Source: Plutella xylostella
Lineage: Eukaryota > Arthropoda > Insecta > Lepidoptera > Plutellidae
DNA: 64,000 bases
Reading direction: 5' to 3'
NCBI RefSeq assembly: GCF_932276165.1
Contig: NC_063987.1
Span: 1,922,001-1,986,000 of the forward strand
In this document: positions 11,123 through 22,129 of the stretch, one piece after another
Position numbering within the stretch: position 1 is the first letter of the stretch
How the letters are laid out: every line of letters begins with the position of its first letter
The notes under the pieces: model-generated
The model's input: the letters and a program-made list of their open reading frames with translations, nothing else
Told to the model about the DNA's origin: nothing
Database searches by the model: none
Program-made: the position numbers and the translations under genes

Positions 11123-11699
11123 GCCATCACCGGACAAACGGACAATACGTTGTCCAATATAATGACCTCTATTATCTATACTTGAGCTCCGATTGTATCA
11201 ACTATAATTGATACTTGATACTTGGTGAGCGCAGATCCCTTCAAGAGGTATTGTGCTTTTGTTGTTTGGCTTTAGGTAAAGGTATCTACATACTACAGAC
11301 ATACAATTTGCCCACATTGGATATTGTGTAAATTCATGTACTGGTTTAATCCCTGACCAAAAAAGAGGTGTTATAAGTTTTAAATGTGTACCATGTATAA
11401 ATGTATGTGCTACGTAATAGTACCGTAGCAAAATCATCGTGCTACGCCGCGCCGTAGCAAATCAATCTTCTACGTGATAGTTGTAGCCACAATGGCCCTA
11501 GGCCAGAGGAACTAATATCATACGAAGTATAAATTGTGCAACTTGATAATCCACGACAACAGTATGTTATCATAATATTGATATCTGAGTATATCTTGAA
11601 AAATTATTAACACTTCAAAATCAAAAGATACTTATAATATGGAACTCCAAAGTTTTGTGTGCGTTTAGGTAATTGACCAATGGTATTAAATTTGGGTTG

Positions 11700-11838
11700 T
11701 GACTATGATGACTTCTCCTTTGACAGAAAGAGCCCCCCCTTATCCGAACGGAGAGTAATTTGTAAAAATTGACGTTCATCAGAAAATTTTATATTTGTAC
11801 GATGAATAAAAAATTTTGACTTTGACTTTGACTTTGAT
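11700..11838 (+). repeat. non-LTR retroelement 3' end with TTTGAC-repeat tail
   Basis: The stretch TTATCCGAACGGAGA ... ACGTTCATCAGAAAATTTTA ... ATGAATAAA, followed by (TTTGAC)n, is repeated in reverse orientation at 39371-39515, including the simple-repeat tail. A terminal AATAAA and a short tandem tail indicate the 3' terminus of a retroposed element. No coding part is attached. Confidence 0.7.
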
Positions 11839-14800
11839 GTATGACAATATACTTAACTCAAAATTGTTTGTTTAAATTTTAGTAAGAACACATGCTATAA
11901 TACTTCTTAGATTTATATTTTCATATGTCTTCAATTCCTCAAAATTTGTGCAAGTCAGAGTGCAGGCGTATTGCGATCCCAATAAATATTAATATTCACT
12001 CTGTAAAAAGGTATTTGCAAGGAAATTCCCAAGTTAGTTGAAAGTTTCCTTCATTCAGATTCGACATTTCCTGTGAGGACTGTGGAATATCTGAAACTTT
12101 TCAATATTTTATAGCCGAATGCTAAAGTTTGTTGATGAAACTAGTGAAGTGAATATACTAGAATAGGACTTCATGAAAATAGATGGATAAGTTATGAAAT
12201 TGGGTAAAGCATAGATCTATTCTTTTATTTTGTATATAGCGTATGCGTTGATATTTACTTGCTATAGGTAATGTTTATATAGAACCGTGTTTTGAAATAC
12301 AATATTCCATAATTTTATAGAATAGGTAGGTTAACACAATTTTGCCATTTTGCCATGCAAAATCTTATATTCAAGCTGTAAGTTTAATACTTACCAAGGA
12401 CACATTCTATCTTCTTCTTCTTTCGTGTCAGTGAAATGCGATTTTTTATATTTGTCCAGACCAAAAAGAAGCAACTTTGATAGCATTCTATCAATTTCAT
12501 ACTTTTAGTTAATTTATTGAGCGATGTTACACAGTACAAATAACATGTCTATCACATTAATAACTCAATATCCGTACGTTATAGTACCTGTGCCAGTTCT
12601 AAGTGATTGGTTCCATTTGTTAGTAAGCACAGCTTGAGAACTGGATGCATTGTTTGAGCAACTTCGGAATGCAGCATACTTGATTGAAAGTTGCATAATT
12701 ATTCATAAGTCTATGGTAAGACTCAACATTTTACAATAGCTAAATTTCTTTTTCTACTATATAATTATTTATTTACAAGAACAGAGCTTAGATTGTGATG
12801 CCACAAATATAGTTGTGACCATTATGCAACCGTAAAAACTGGATAAATTGCCACGAAGGATTCAGAAATATTTTTTTAACGCGAAGCTCACGCCATTTTA
12901 TTCATAATTATCTATATCATCCAGTTCTCAACATCGAAAAATGAACAAAGATAATATAGATAGATATAAAAAGGCGTATTTTATTTAAACCTGTGACTTC
13001 CGCTACCGAACATCAATCGGTCTAAATGGAAAATTACAGTTTCATATTTGTTCGGGACTGTATTTCAAGGAGGAGAGACTGTATTGACAGGTATTTCTTT
13101 AATAATTATAAATATCATTTTTCAAATTATTTTATCATAATACACAAAAAAGTATTCATTATATTTACCCAGTATACACCCTACACCTCTCAGTTAGTTA
13201 CCCTCAAATTGCGTAGCCGTGCCCGCGTGCCCGACCACCATTAAAATGTGATAAAGGGAATGTATGACAATTCAATTTGTGCGATATACTCCGAGCATCG
13301 GCTTACGCAATAATGGACAAAAGAAATCTACGGTTGGCAGGCAACTTGAGGAGGTGGGACCTCGTCCGTATTGTGGTACCATGCAGGTATCTATTAATAC
13401 TTTTATGTATATTGATAACCACTGTTGGAAAAGCCCTTTAATTCTTCCACACGAAACGAAGGTATTAATTAATTAATTATTAGGTGGAATCTATCTTACC
13501 ATATATTTTTAATGACTCTGGACTTAATGTCGTTATCAATTTATTGCAAAGGATTATAATTTTCTGATGTAGTAGTTATGATGGAAAAAGCTTCGAATCT
13601 CCATCAACATAGAAAGCTTTCTGCAACATAGAGTAAGACTAAAATTGTACTTACATTTTAATGTTCACCTGTTTCATCCACCGATGTATCTAAGGTGCTG
13701 TAAAGAATAACACACAAAACCGCATGATAAAAATAATCCAAAACGAAGGTACCCTATTACGGACACGGTAGGGTGGCCATAATAATGTGAACCGCACGAG
13801 ACGTATCAAAGCATAAACGCGAGGGTATTAAATTGCTACCGGACTTCTATCCGAAAAAAATCGAATAAGAACTTCGATATTATACTCGTGTTGTACCTAC
13901 TTATAGACCTATATTTTGGGGGATTATTGATAGGATGTTTTGGTAAATGTAGACTCTACATGTATTTTTTATTCATTTGGTGACTACCTACTGGTGTTAC
14001 GTATGTCTGAAGGATTGTTTTGAGTTTTTTTTTCATTGTTACTCGTGGGTTGCACATAGTGTTACACTTGTTCTGAATAACATTTACAGATATTTTTTTA
14101 ACATATTATTAATTAGACAATAATGTATCTTTATGATTGTTATAATAAGTAATCATTATAAACTGTTTAAAACATAAATAGACGATAAAAAAGTCAATTT
14201 CCTTAATAATTTTTATCTCTTCTCCAAGATAAATCACTGCAAACGTGAGGAAAGAGTACCAGGATCGCATGAACACGACGGACATGAGTCGGTCCGGCGA
14301 CGTGCAATTTGTCATGTTTCACCACCGCTACACCCAACCACAAAGTGATCTTTAACCACCTTGTGCTAAGATACATTTTGAAATACCCCTTCGTAAAGTG
14401 CATTGGGGGTTTGCAAAATTAAAATTCAGTCGAAATACATCTTAAGTATAACGCAGTAAGGGTTAAATTTGGTTTATGGGAAGTAAAAGGAAAATTGGCA
14501 AATTTCCACACGTGCATTGCAGTGCAGTGATTACCAGGAGTGTATGAATCACGTAGAGGAAATATGAAGCTCGCGTGATTTTGGAGTTTTGTTGCACATT
14601 TTTGTTAGTGAATAGTGGCGGTCTCCAAAGAGTATTATTAAAGTCATTTGATGGAATTTCTTTGTTCAGAATGTCAACTTACCGGCACAAGTTTTTAATT
14701 TAGATTGTAATTTCGAAACTTTTAGTCCATTGTACCATACTACTTGAACTATTTGATTGTGCATGCTATAAGTGTTCTAATAATACGATATCACGAAAGC

Positions 14801-15685
14801 CTTCATGTTGAATTTGGAGTTGATTTCCGGCCAGACAGATAGCTTTATTTATATAGGGTTACAGGTTCTACTTCAGCTGCTACCAAAGCTTCAGCCACCA
14901 CTCAATCCGGAACGAGGTCATGAAACCAGGAGCCTCTAAAGCCCAGCTTATCACCAGGATAGCAGCAGCAAAATTAACGGCTCTCCAGAATAAGCTATAA
15001 ACTGTCCGATTCTGTATTTAAACGCGAAGCTAACTGCCGTGTCGTTAACGTGCCTTCAATCTGCTTAATTGGAAATGGTTTTACTGGCAGTTTAATGGTG
15101 ACTTACGGGAGTATGTGCTTTAAGTGGATTTATGTAGGTAGCGGCGCGCCCCTTGAGTGAGATTTGATGGTGGATGCGTTTTTAAACTGCTTCTGGTGAG
15201 TTTATTTGTTTATCTATACAAATATACGTTAAACCAATGATTTCAAAAGGAAGGATAGGACCGCCCCGTCGGTACGTTTTGACAAAAGAAAATGACACCC
15301 GTATGACAGATTTATGAGATTTTAGGGCAAACGCGAGAGTATAATTAACCCAAGTAAAAACAGAGCATATTTTGCTAGTTTTATGTCACGTTACGAAGCC
15401 TTCGGCAAGTTGAATAGCACCAAGTCAGATTTTTATCCACGTTTAATTGCATTCGGCAAAAAATATACTCGTACCTAATTGTGTCATAGCAAACACCATT
15501 ATCACGTTTGAGTGCAGATGATAATCCTCTCCAAATATGAAATGGCTGTTTGCGAGCTGCGTTTGCCCTGCGACACGCAATCATGAGTAAAACACAACCG
15601 TTTGTTTACCACTCTGTCACAAATTACTAGGTGAAATTCACGTATTTAATTTATACGATTTGGTGTTTGTTAAGTATACCTTATT
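11839..15685. other. intergenic, no supported gene
   Basis: The interval is AT-rich. A TATAAAAAGG box-like sequence near 12964 precedes only a short ORF with no recognisable domain. A GC-richer patch at about 14862-14998 reads open in two plus-strand frames and may be a worn coding fragment of a repeat, but I cannot identify it. Confidence 0.35.
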
Positions 15686-15925
15686 TACATTCGCGAATGT
15701 AATGAAAAAGTTCCACTTGCAAAATAGCGACACCAAGTGACCCCAATTTTTAAAAACATTTTATTTAGAATTTGATCAAAATATTTATTAACCAAGGGGT
15801 AATAATCTGATGTGCTGTTTTAAACATATTTCAATATAGCAGACAGCGTCATTAAGCCAGTTATTTATGTTTAAAAGTAATTTGGTGCTATTTGTCATTG
15901 GAACTTTTTATTGTACGTGAATGTA
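15686..15925. mobile_element. MITE family C, full-length copy (240 bp)
   Basis: The ends TACATTCGCGAATGTAATGA and TTTATTGTACGTGAATGTA correspond to the family C termini, and the interior aligns along its length with 4051-4285 and 46582-46830. It is more diverged than the 4 kb copy and lacks coding sequence. Confidence 0.8.
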
Positions 15926-16110
15926 ATTAATCCAGTAACTTTATATATTTATACCTATACAATCAGGGCTTTCGTCAAAATCGGTAATTTTGTTTTTTTT
16001 ATTACACTTTTCCTTATGAAGTTGGCCTGTTTATAAATTGTGACCTTGAGATTCTCAAATTATAAATAGGTCGACTCTATCTCAAGTTAAGATAGATTTG
16101 TGGTTTGCGC

Positions 16111-16144
16111 AGTAACTCCTTGAGCTAAGTCTCAAGGAGTTACT
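16111..16144. repeat. perfect 14-bp hairpin, 6-base loop
   Basis: AGTAACTCCTTGAG and CTCAAGGAGTTACT are exact complements around CTAAGT. It is short, with no U-rich tract after it. It could be a repeat terminus or a chance foldback, and the stem is too short for a microRNA precursor. Confidence 0.7.
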
Positions 16145-16173
16145 TACGGATCAATAGAATATTCTATTCAATA

Positions 16174-16277
16174 AAAAAAAAAAAACGCACTCACGCCTTG
16201 TACTAATGTACTCCCTTGCGGGGTAGGCAGAGGTGCATTGCTGCACCCACTTTTCGCCAGAGTGTTATGTTAATTCA
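16174..16277 (-). mobile_element. SINE family A, 5'-truncated copy with poly-T tail and 13-bp target duplication
   Basis: Only the 3' 100 bases of SINE A remain. In SINE orientation the copy ends GTGAGTGCG followed by a run of T, where other copies end in GT repeats. ATTCTATTCAATA flanks both sides (16161-16173 and 16278-16290), so truncation happened at insertion and not later. The tRNA-like head is missing. Confidence 0.9.
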
Positions 16278-16290
16278 ATTCTATTCAATA

Positions 16291-16998
16291 CTTATTTACA
16301 ATTATGAAGGTAAATGAATATGAAGGTAGGTATGGTTTGTAGGTTACACTAGATATTTACATTTCTGTGTAAGCAACTAAATTGGTAACTACAATTCTGT
16401 CGCCTTTCTTTAATAAACAGCAGACCGTTTAAATTTTGGCTTGCTGATGAATCAACCCCAGAGGCTGGTTAAGGTACCTACAGGGATTTCATTTTCTCTG
16501 TCTTTAAATAACAATCATTAACACCACCCCTAAACATCTTGTGTGTGGTCTAAGTTACAAACTTATCTATGAAAAAAATATTTTTAAATTAATAATTAAT
16601 TACATAATATTTTTAAATATGGTTTATATTATTTATAGTTTTATACAAAGGTAATTATTATTAATGCATTTAATTAAGTACATATTCATAATTGTAAATT
16701 ATAAAAAATAAAGATTAGATGTATAATTGTAAACCTCTGCAGCAGGTACAACTAAAAAAAATAATGAATAAAAAAAACTCTATCTAAGATAATCTTAACT
16801 GATTTGTAGTAAAAGTAGTAATACCCGTACTTATTTGAACGGAATTATTTTCTTGTATAAATGTAAATAGATACAATTAATTAGCCTTTTATTTCACTGG
16901 GAAATTATCTAGAATAAATAATAAGCAAGCTAAACTCTACTATGGCGCACTTCACTACAGTGACACTTCAAACAACCAATCAAATTCAAGAGCCTTGA
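16291..16998. other. intergenic, AT-rich, upstream of the EcKL gene
   Basis: Very AT-rich sequence passes into a GC-richer stretch after about 16940 that leads into the EcKL gene. No other gene or repeat is seen. Confidence 0.35.
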
Positions 16999-16999
16999 A

Positions 17000-17007
17000 T
17001 GACGTCA
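17000..17007. promoter_or_regulatory. CRE/ATF palindrome upstream of the EcKL gene
   Basis: TGACGTCA lies 192 bases before the start codon, inside a GC-richer patch (16940-17060) that contrasts with the AT-rich flanks and could hold the core promoter. No clear TATA box is present. Regulatory use is inference from position only. Confidence 0.35.
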
Positions 17008-17198
17008 TCAGTGTAACTGCGCCAGTACGCTCGCTGCCATCGGCCGGTGCGCGAACTATGATATCATAATCAATTTGTTTTCCGTATCTCTTATCTGTAT
17101 TGAAGACTCACTTGTGTGGAATTGTAAACAAATGTGCAGTGATTGTATTAAATACTAACTATCAGAGTACTTGGTAAAGATATTTGAAGTCAATAACT

Positions 17199-18524
17199 AT
17201 GGAAAACGCCACAGTTGACCTTCCAGCTCACCTTGTAGGTGGAATAAACGAAATCATTCAAAAGGAAGGCTTCAATTCATACGCGGTAGACGCGCGAAAG
17301 GTAAACACGAATGGTGAAAGTTATATGTCTGACTTATTCACAATCAACATCAAAGGTAAAACAGTAAAATGTAATAAACAACTAAATCTCTTTGTTAAAA
17401 CAATGATGGTCGAAGGAATTGAGAATGCAGTTGTATCTGTAAGTGACGTTTTTCTGGCGGAAACATTTGCTTATAACACACTAAATAAACTCTTTAGAAA
17501 ACTACAAAATGATGCCAATATCCCTATTGAAGAAAGATTCGAAATGATAAAAATGTATGAGACATCGGATCCAAAATCCATAATATTGGAAAACATGGCA
17601 ATAAAAGGTTACAAAACGTATGATCGATTTAAAATTATACCCGTGGAATTGGCAGAATTATGCGTAAAAAAATTAGCGAAATATCACGCTTTATCTTTTG
17701 TCATTGAGAAAAAAGATCCGGAATTTTATGAAAATGAAATAAAACATAGGAAGATAAATTGTGATTTCGATGAATATTCTGGTTTTATCGATCATGTGTT
17801 TGATAATGCTGTTGACGTATTGAGTTCTGAAGAAGCTAAGAATAGATTACAGAATTTTTCAAAGACTGCACTTGAAAGGTGCAAATTTCTGGCAGAAGAA
17901 AAAGATACAAAAATATGTGTCCTAAATCATGGAGACTTTCGCATTAACAACCTTTTGGTCCAAGAAAAGGTAAAAAAATAAGGGATAACAATTTTTTCAT
18001 GTATACTATTTGAGGTATTTAAAATACTACACTTTCATTGCTGAGTATTGAGTAATTATCATTCTAGCTGATTTATCTATAATTAATAATGTTATTTATA
18101 CTTTCAGGACGATGAGTTTCTAAAGGTCATTCCGATTGACTATCAACAGATGGCCTACGGACACCCTCTCAAGGACTTATTTTACTTCATATTTGGAAGC
18201 ACAGATCAAGAATTCCGCAATAACAACCTTCATCATCTCAAGGATTTGTATTATAACAGTTTGAAACACTTCCTCGCTTACTTCAATATACGAACAGACG
18301 ATGTTTGGCCAAGATTCCAATTTGAGAAGGACTTTATAGAAAGACTAGACTATGGAATGGTGGTAGGACCCCAAATATTTCCGTTCATATTGGCTGCAGA
18401 AAATGAAATTCCAGATATTAGTAAACAGGGGCTAGCCGGCATTTCTATTGCAAAAGACAATCCAGTTTACAGAGAAAGAATAAAAGATTTGGTTGACGAA
18501 GCTATGAAATGGGGCATCATTTAA
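17199..18524 (+). CDS. ecdysteroid kinase-like (EcKL / CHK-kinase-like) protein, two exons
   Basis: This is a predicted small-molecule kinase of the EcKL family. Insect members phosphorylate ecdysteroids or detoxification products in the cytosol; the substrate here is unknown. Exon 1 is 17199-17969 (257 codons). A 138-bp phase-0 intron follows (GTAAAA ... TTTCAG, 17970-18107), and exon 2 is 18108-18524. The joined product is 395 residues, a normal family length, so it looks complete. Visible kinase landmarks are the likely ATP-binding Lys67 (LFVKT), helix-C Glu88 (FLAET), the LENM hinge around residue 131, the HGDFRINN catalytic loop at 244-251 (Asp246, Asn251) and the metal-binding Asp268 in IDYQ, where IDFQ is more usual. 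I chose the ATG at 17199 because it has A at -3 and G at +4 and gives the family's usual N-terminus; the open frame starts upstream without an ATG. There is no signal peptide. No sister EcKL gene is seen, although these genes often cluster. Confidence 0.92.
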
Positions 18525-18602
18525 ATGTTAATAGTACCTACTGACTTCAATAAGGTGTATCGCCCTTAATTTCATTTTAATTTTTACGAAATATTCCATG
18601 TA

Positions 18603-18700
18603 AGAGATCGCTCTTAACGATAAGGCCGTCTATTTAACATTTTCCCCACTCTGTAAGTATATTTTTTGTTTCATTTAAGTAATGTTCAATAAAGTTTCTT
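18603..18700 (+). repeat. retroelement-like 3' end forming the EcKL 3' UTR
   Basis: AAGAGATCGCTCTTAACGAT, then AAGGCCGTCT and a TTCAATAAAG end, resembles the repeat 3' ends at 31920-32045 and 44075-44185 (GATCACTTTAAGTGATGA and AATGATAAGACCGCC, each ending in GTACAAATAAAG). The gene therefore seems to use a poly(A) site donated by a transposable element. Similarity is by eye over about 30 bases plus the terminus. Confidence 0.55.
18688..18693 (+). terminator. poly(A) signal AATAAA of the EcKL gene
   Basis: This canonical AATAAA lies 164 bases after the stop codon and is followed within 20 bases by a T/GT-rich stretch (TTCTTCTATGTATTGT), as expected of a cleavage site. It is the first such hexamer after the stop. 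Confidence 0.7.
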
Positions 18701-19526
18701 CTATGTATTGTATTCAATTAATTATTTTCTAAATAAGCACATAAGCTAATTTAGTAGTAGCAAATACGTTAACTACCTATATCGTAGTTCGTAGTAGTAA
18801 AGTTAAAATGTAATAGTAGCAGATATGTTTTAGCTGTACATTAATTCACTCATACACTAAAGCGATCTTTGATAAGCATAAGAGTCAACTTGATCTTATA
18901 AATTATCCCCCGCCCCAATTGCAAAGCAAAATAAACGGTTGATGTGATGAGTTGTAACGCTGTAACTGGTAACTCTTACAAACAACAGTTGTAACGTTTT
19001 ATCATTGTCGTGAAACTCGCTCGCAAACTTTTGATGGTGATTACAGAGAGCATGATTTGTGCCGTCACACTTCACACTCAACTGGGAAGTGTTATTTTGT
19101 GATTAGGAGAAGGTGGTAATAAGATGGGAGTCATTATAAACGCTCTTACGGCTTAGCTCCCGTTTCTGGCGTGGATTATTATAAATAGGTGTATAGAGTT
19201 ATAGATGCAAGATACGTAGCAGCATCTTGAGTTTTGAGATATCATTGCGGCTTTTATTGAATTTTTTAATTAAAGAAATTGACATAATTTCAGTATTTAA
19301 GAATCTTCCCATTCATGTGGTATTGCCGTAGGACAGAAACCTTTATGTATCTGCAAACACACTACAAATACTACGCTAACTGAACCTCATCAATCTATTC
19401 AATATCAAGAGACTTTTTGCTCAATAGTCTGAAAGCGCATCTTCTTACAAGAAAACGCCCCGTCATGGCATGGAGGTAGTTAGTAAAATGAGGTTGTATA
19501 TACCGGTCGCATTAGCGTCTAGACCT
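18701..19526. other. intergenic, nothing recognised
   Basis: I see no gene or repeat that I can support downstream of the EcKL gene until 19.5 kb. Confidence 0.35.
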
Positions 19527-19589
19527 GATACAGGGTGCTGCTATTAATCACCAGCCTTTTTGTTGCAAGCAATAGAGCACTCTGTATAA
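19527..19589. mobile_element. mini foldback, about 60 bp, ATACAGGGTGCT ends
   Basis: ATACAGGGTGCTGCTATT and AATAGAGCACTCTGTAT are imperfect inverted complements enclosing about 28 bases. The terminal CAGGGTG recalls other CAGGGTG-ended repeats in the window (921, 22830, 31778), but only here are both arms close together. Confidence 0.45.
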
Positions 19590-20067
19590 TTACTCGAGTA
19601 ATCTTGCTGATATTATGTTAGAGATTGTTGTGTTGTGGAAAGATTGAGATGCACTTTATTTTGAATACAAAATTACGGTAACATAATGCGCCAAATTTGG
19701 ATAAAAAATAAGTATCTAATTAAGGATATGTGATCTATCGCGAACTTCTTTTAACAACGATTTTCGGATTCAAAATGTATTGAACTTGACACTAATTACT
19801 TCGATAATGTTTTTTCGTTTGGACTTCACGATAGGGCCCCTAACTTGTCAACTCTTACATGCTTACTATAGGTGATCTCTATCTAATTTCAGTCTAGCTT
19901 CTGTAACGGAACATATAATTCCATAATTCAGTGACATTATGTAAACAGTATAACGATTTCCTAATAGATTCCGGTACACTGATTTGCATCATTAGCCTGC
20001 CAATTAGGTGTGGCAATATTGTATTAATATATTGAGGTTAGGGCTCATGCACACTTGATCCATACTC

Positions 20068-20415
20068 TATTCTATTCTATTCTATTCTCTGTGGGGGTGT
20101 CAGTACCTGCACCTGGCTCTCTCGAGTGGAACCTTTGTGCATATCCCCAAGGTCTAAACTGCCTTCCTAAGCTTGGACCATTTCCCACCACGCTGGTCCA
20201 CTGACGGTTGGTGGGTTCACATACCTAGATGTGCTAAATCTAGATATGCAGGTTTCCTCACGATGTTTTCCTTTACCGTAAGAGCGATGGTATACTTTGT
20301 ACTTAAGTTAAAAGAACTCATTGGTACATGTCAGCGCCCGGATTCGAACCCGCATCTCTGGCGTGAGAAGCGGGCGCTTACCCGACTGAGCTACCACCGC
20401 TCCTATATTATAGAG
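20068..20415 (-). mobile_element. SINE family B (tRNA-headed), GAATA tail, 8-bp target duplication
   Basis: On the minus strand it opens (after GGCTCTATAATATA) with GGAGCGGTGGTAGCTCAGTC (A box), and its B box lies within ATGCGGGTTCGAATCC. The body contains TGACATGTACCAATGAG and the tail is a GAATA repeat. CCATACTC flanks it at 20060-20067 and 20416-20423, and that sequence belongs to the end of the adjoining MITE. A diverged partial copy is at 33532-33700. The head could be mistaken for a tRNA gene, but the acceptor stem does not close. Confidence 0.85.
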
Positions 20416-20418
20416 CCA

Positions 20419-20596
20419 TACTCACAAGCAATTAAAAAGTTCCTACACTACCTTTTAACCCAATTTTTTTAAACTTATACGCTATAGTATAGCTAATGTA
20501 CAATAATATTGCAAATGAAGCATTAAGCTGGTATTTTCCGATTCGGAGCAATTTGGTGTTATTGTCACTGGAACTTTTTCATTGGACGTCAGTGTA
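20419..20596. mobile_element. MITE family C, internally deleted copy hit by SINE B
   Basis: It starts TACTCACAAGCAATTAAAAA next to the SINE and ends TTTCATTGGACGTCAGTGTA. The interior matches family C but is about 60 bp shorter. The left tip contains the SINE's target duplication, so the MITE was there before the SINE. Confidence 0.7.
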
Positions 20597-20599
20597 TTT

Positions 20600-21096
20600 T
20601 GGCTATTCAGTGAGAATTACATAATATATAATACGCATCGCTTAGACAAAATGTTGAAAAAATTTTTAACGGTCTCATACACTGATTGTCGCTGGGCAAA
20701 CCTGCTACGGGTCTAAAAATGCCGCAATCTTGCTAAGAGCAGAAAAGAAACCCTATCCTCATTCCCAACTATTGCAGTGGTAGAGTAATTCTGAAGGAAC
20801 AATTTAAGTACAAACTATTAGATTATAACAAATAACTTTAACTTTTTCCATGACTGAATTTAAAAGTTTGCCTTTAGAATAGCTCCCAGTGTGAAACCAT
20901 CCTAATGCCATCGGTTGCAAGATTGCATTTGCTATTCACGCATTCGTGGATTATTTAGTTGTATCTATTTGGCTGGTTAGGTAATTGATTTCCTGTTAGT
21001 AATAGGATTCGTTTCAGGCCCAGTAGGTATTACGACATAATACCACGATCGATACTAGCACAGCCGTAGCACTTTTTTGCAACTCTTAATGCCATG
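20600..21096. other. intergenic, nothing recognised
   Basis: No gene, RNA or repeat that I can support. Confidence 0.35.
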
Positions 21097-21169
21097 CCGT
21101 GGCGGTCCACTAGGTCGCGGAAGTGTGACAGTTGCCATCGACACGATAGCAAGAAGAAGAAGAGTGCCA
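21097..21169 (+). repeat. possible retroelement 3' end with GAA-rich tail
   Basis: A GC-richer stretch runs into AGCAAGAAGAAGAAGAG, like the AGAAGAAGAAGAAG end of the RTE element at 60.5 kb. The body itself does not clearly align, so this is only a suggestion. Confidence 0.25.
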
Positions 21170-21977
21170 TTTTCCATAAATTTATCTACTGATTACTAGT
21201 ATAAACTTACTTGCGCGCATGATGTTAACACATGCCTAAAAAGTTAAAATCTGCCATAATGTGTGAAATTATTGCTGTTGTACTGTAAAATTCAGATTTA
21301 TAAGGTATATTCATAAATTGTTATTTCGAATAATTATGTATTTTGGCTGAAATTAAAATGTCACTATATTGTACGATTGCACTACTAAGATATACTACTA
21401 ATAGGTAAAAACAACATATATTTTTTCGCTTTCAGGCATTTTAAACAAAGTATCATAAACATTTTCCAGACACAAAGCTGATAGAGAAATTAACACGCCA
21501 TTAAAAATTACACATTCCCAGCGATACCCCCAAAGAGCTCTCACAAAGAATCCCTCAAAAAGTGTCATTACCAAATAACGAAGCAATTAAACAACGTATT
21601 TTCACTGTAAAAGTGCCCAGAGTGAAAAATAAAATCATTCCGCGATAATAATTGGGGTGACAAAAGAATATTCTACTTTGAAACGGTCACGCGCCAAAGC
21701 GACAGAACCTTTGATGCGTCCGGCGCGAATTTGAATCATTTCTAATTTAAAATTAGAACGCCTTGTTTAGAGATTGTTTCAAATCAATGGCGCGGTAGGA
21801 TGCGGAAAGTCGTTTGTCAAGGATTTTTGAACGTTAATTTTCACGTTATTATTAGGTATTTGACCTATAAGCAATAATAATTATATAAATTGCATTTCCC
21901 TGTTTAGTGTTCATGTGTAACCACGGACATAGAGTATAAGAGTGGTGCCAAACACACACTCCAATATTTTATAAGTT
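21170..21977. other. intergenic, nothing recognised
   Basis: Short ORFs only, with no recognised element. Confidence 0.35.
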
Positions 21978-21980
21978 TAA

Positions 21981-22119
21981 GTGCCAATTTCTCCATTCTC
22001 AGTTAAAGCATAACCAGGGAGTAGTGGTTAACTTTTGATACATCTGTCAAGAATTTTATATGGATAATTGATCAACCTTTCCCTGGTTACGATCTAACCG
22101 ACTATGGAGAAATTGGAGC
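21981..22119. mobile_element. PIF/Harbinger-type MITE, 139 bp, TAA target duplication
   Basis: About 38-40 bases at each end are inverted complements (GTGCCAATTTCTCCATTCTC on the left, GAGAAATTGGAGC at the right tip, and AACCAGGGA / TCCCTGGTTA further in). The element is exactly flanked by TAA at 21978-21980 and 22120-22122, the 3-bp duplication typical of PIF/Harbinger elements. Its termini do not match the larger Harbinger at 55587-57016, so it is a different subfamily. Confidence 0.82.
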
Positions 22120-22129
22120 TAAAGCATTT

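Noticed and set aside
14862..14998. coding-like GC-richer stretch, open in two plus-strand frames
   Set aside because: Could be a decayed repeat ORF, but neither frame matches a family I know and both are short.
16111..16144. hairpin as a microRNA precursor
   Set aside because: The stem is only 14 bp, well below the length needed for processing.
20333..20405. tRNA-like cloverleaf on the minus strand
   Set aside because: A and B boxes are present, but the acceptor stem does not pair, and the sequence continues into a SINE body with a pentanucleotide tail and target duplication.
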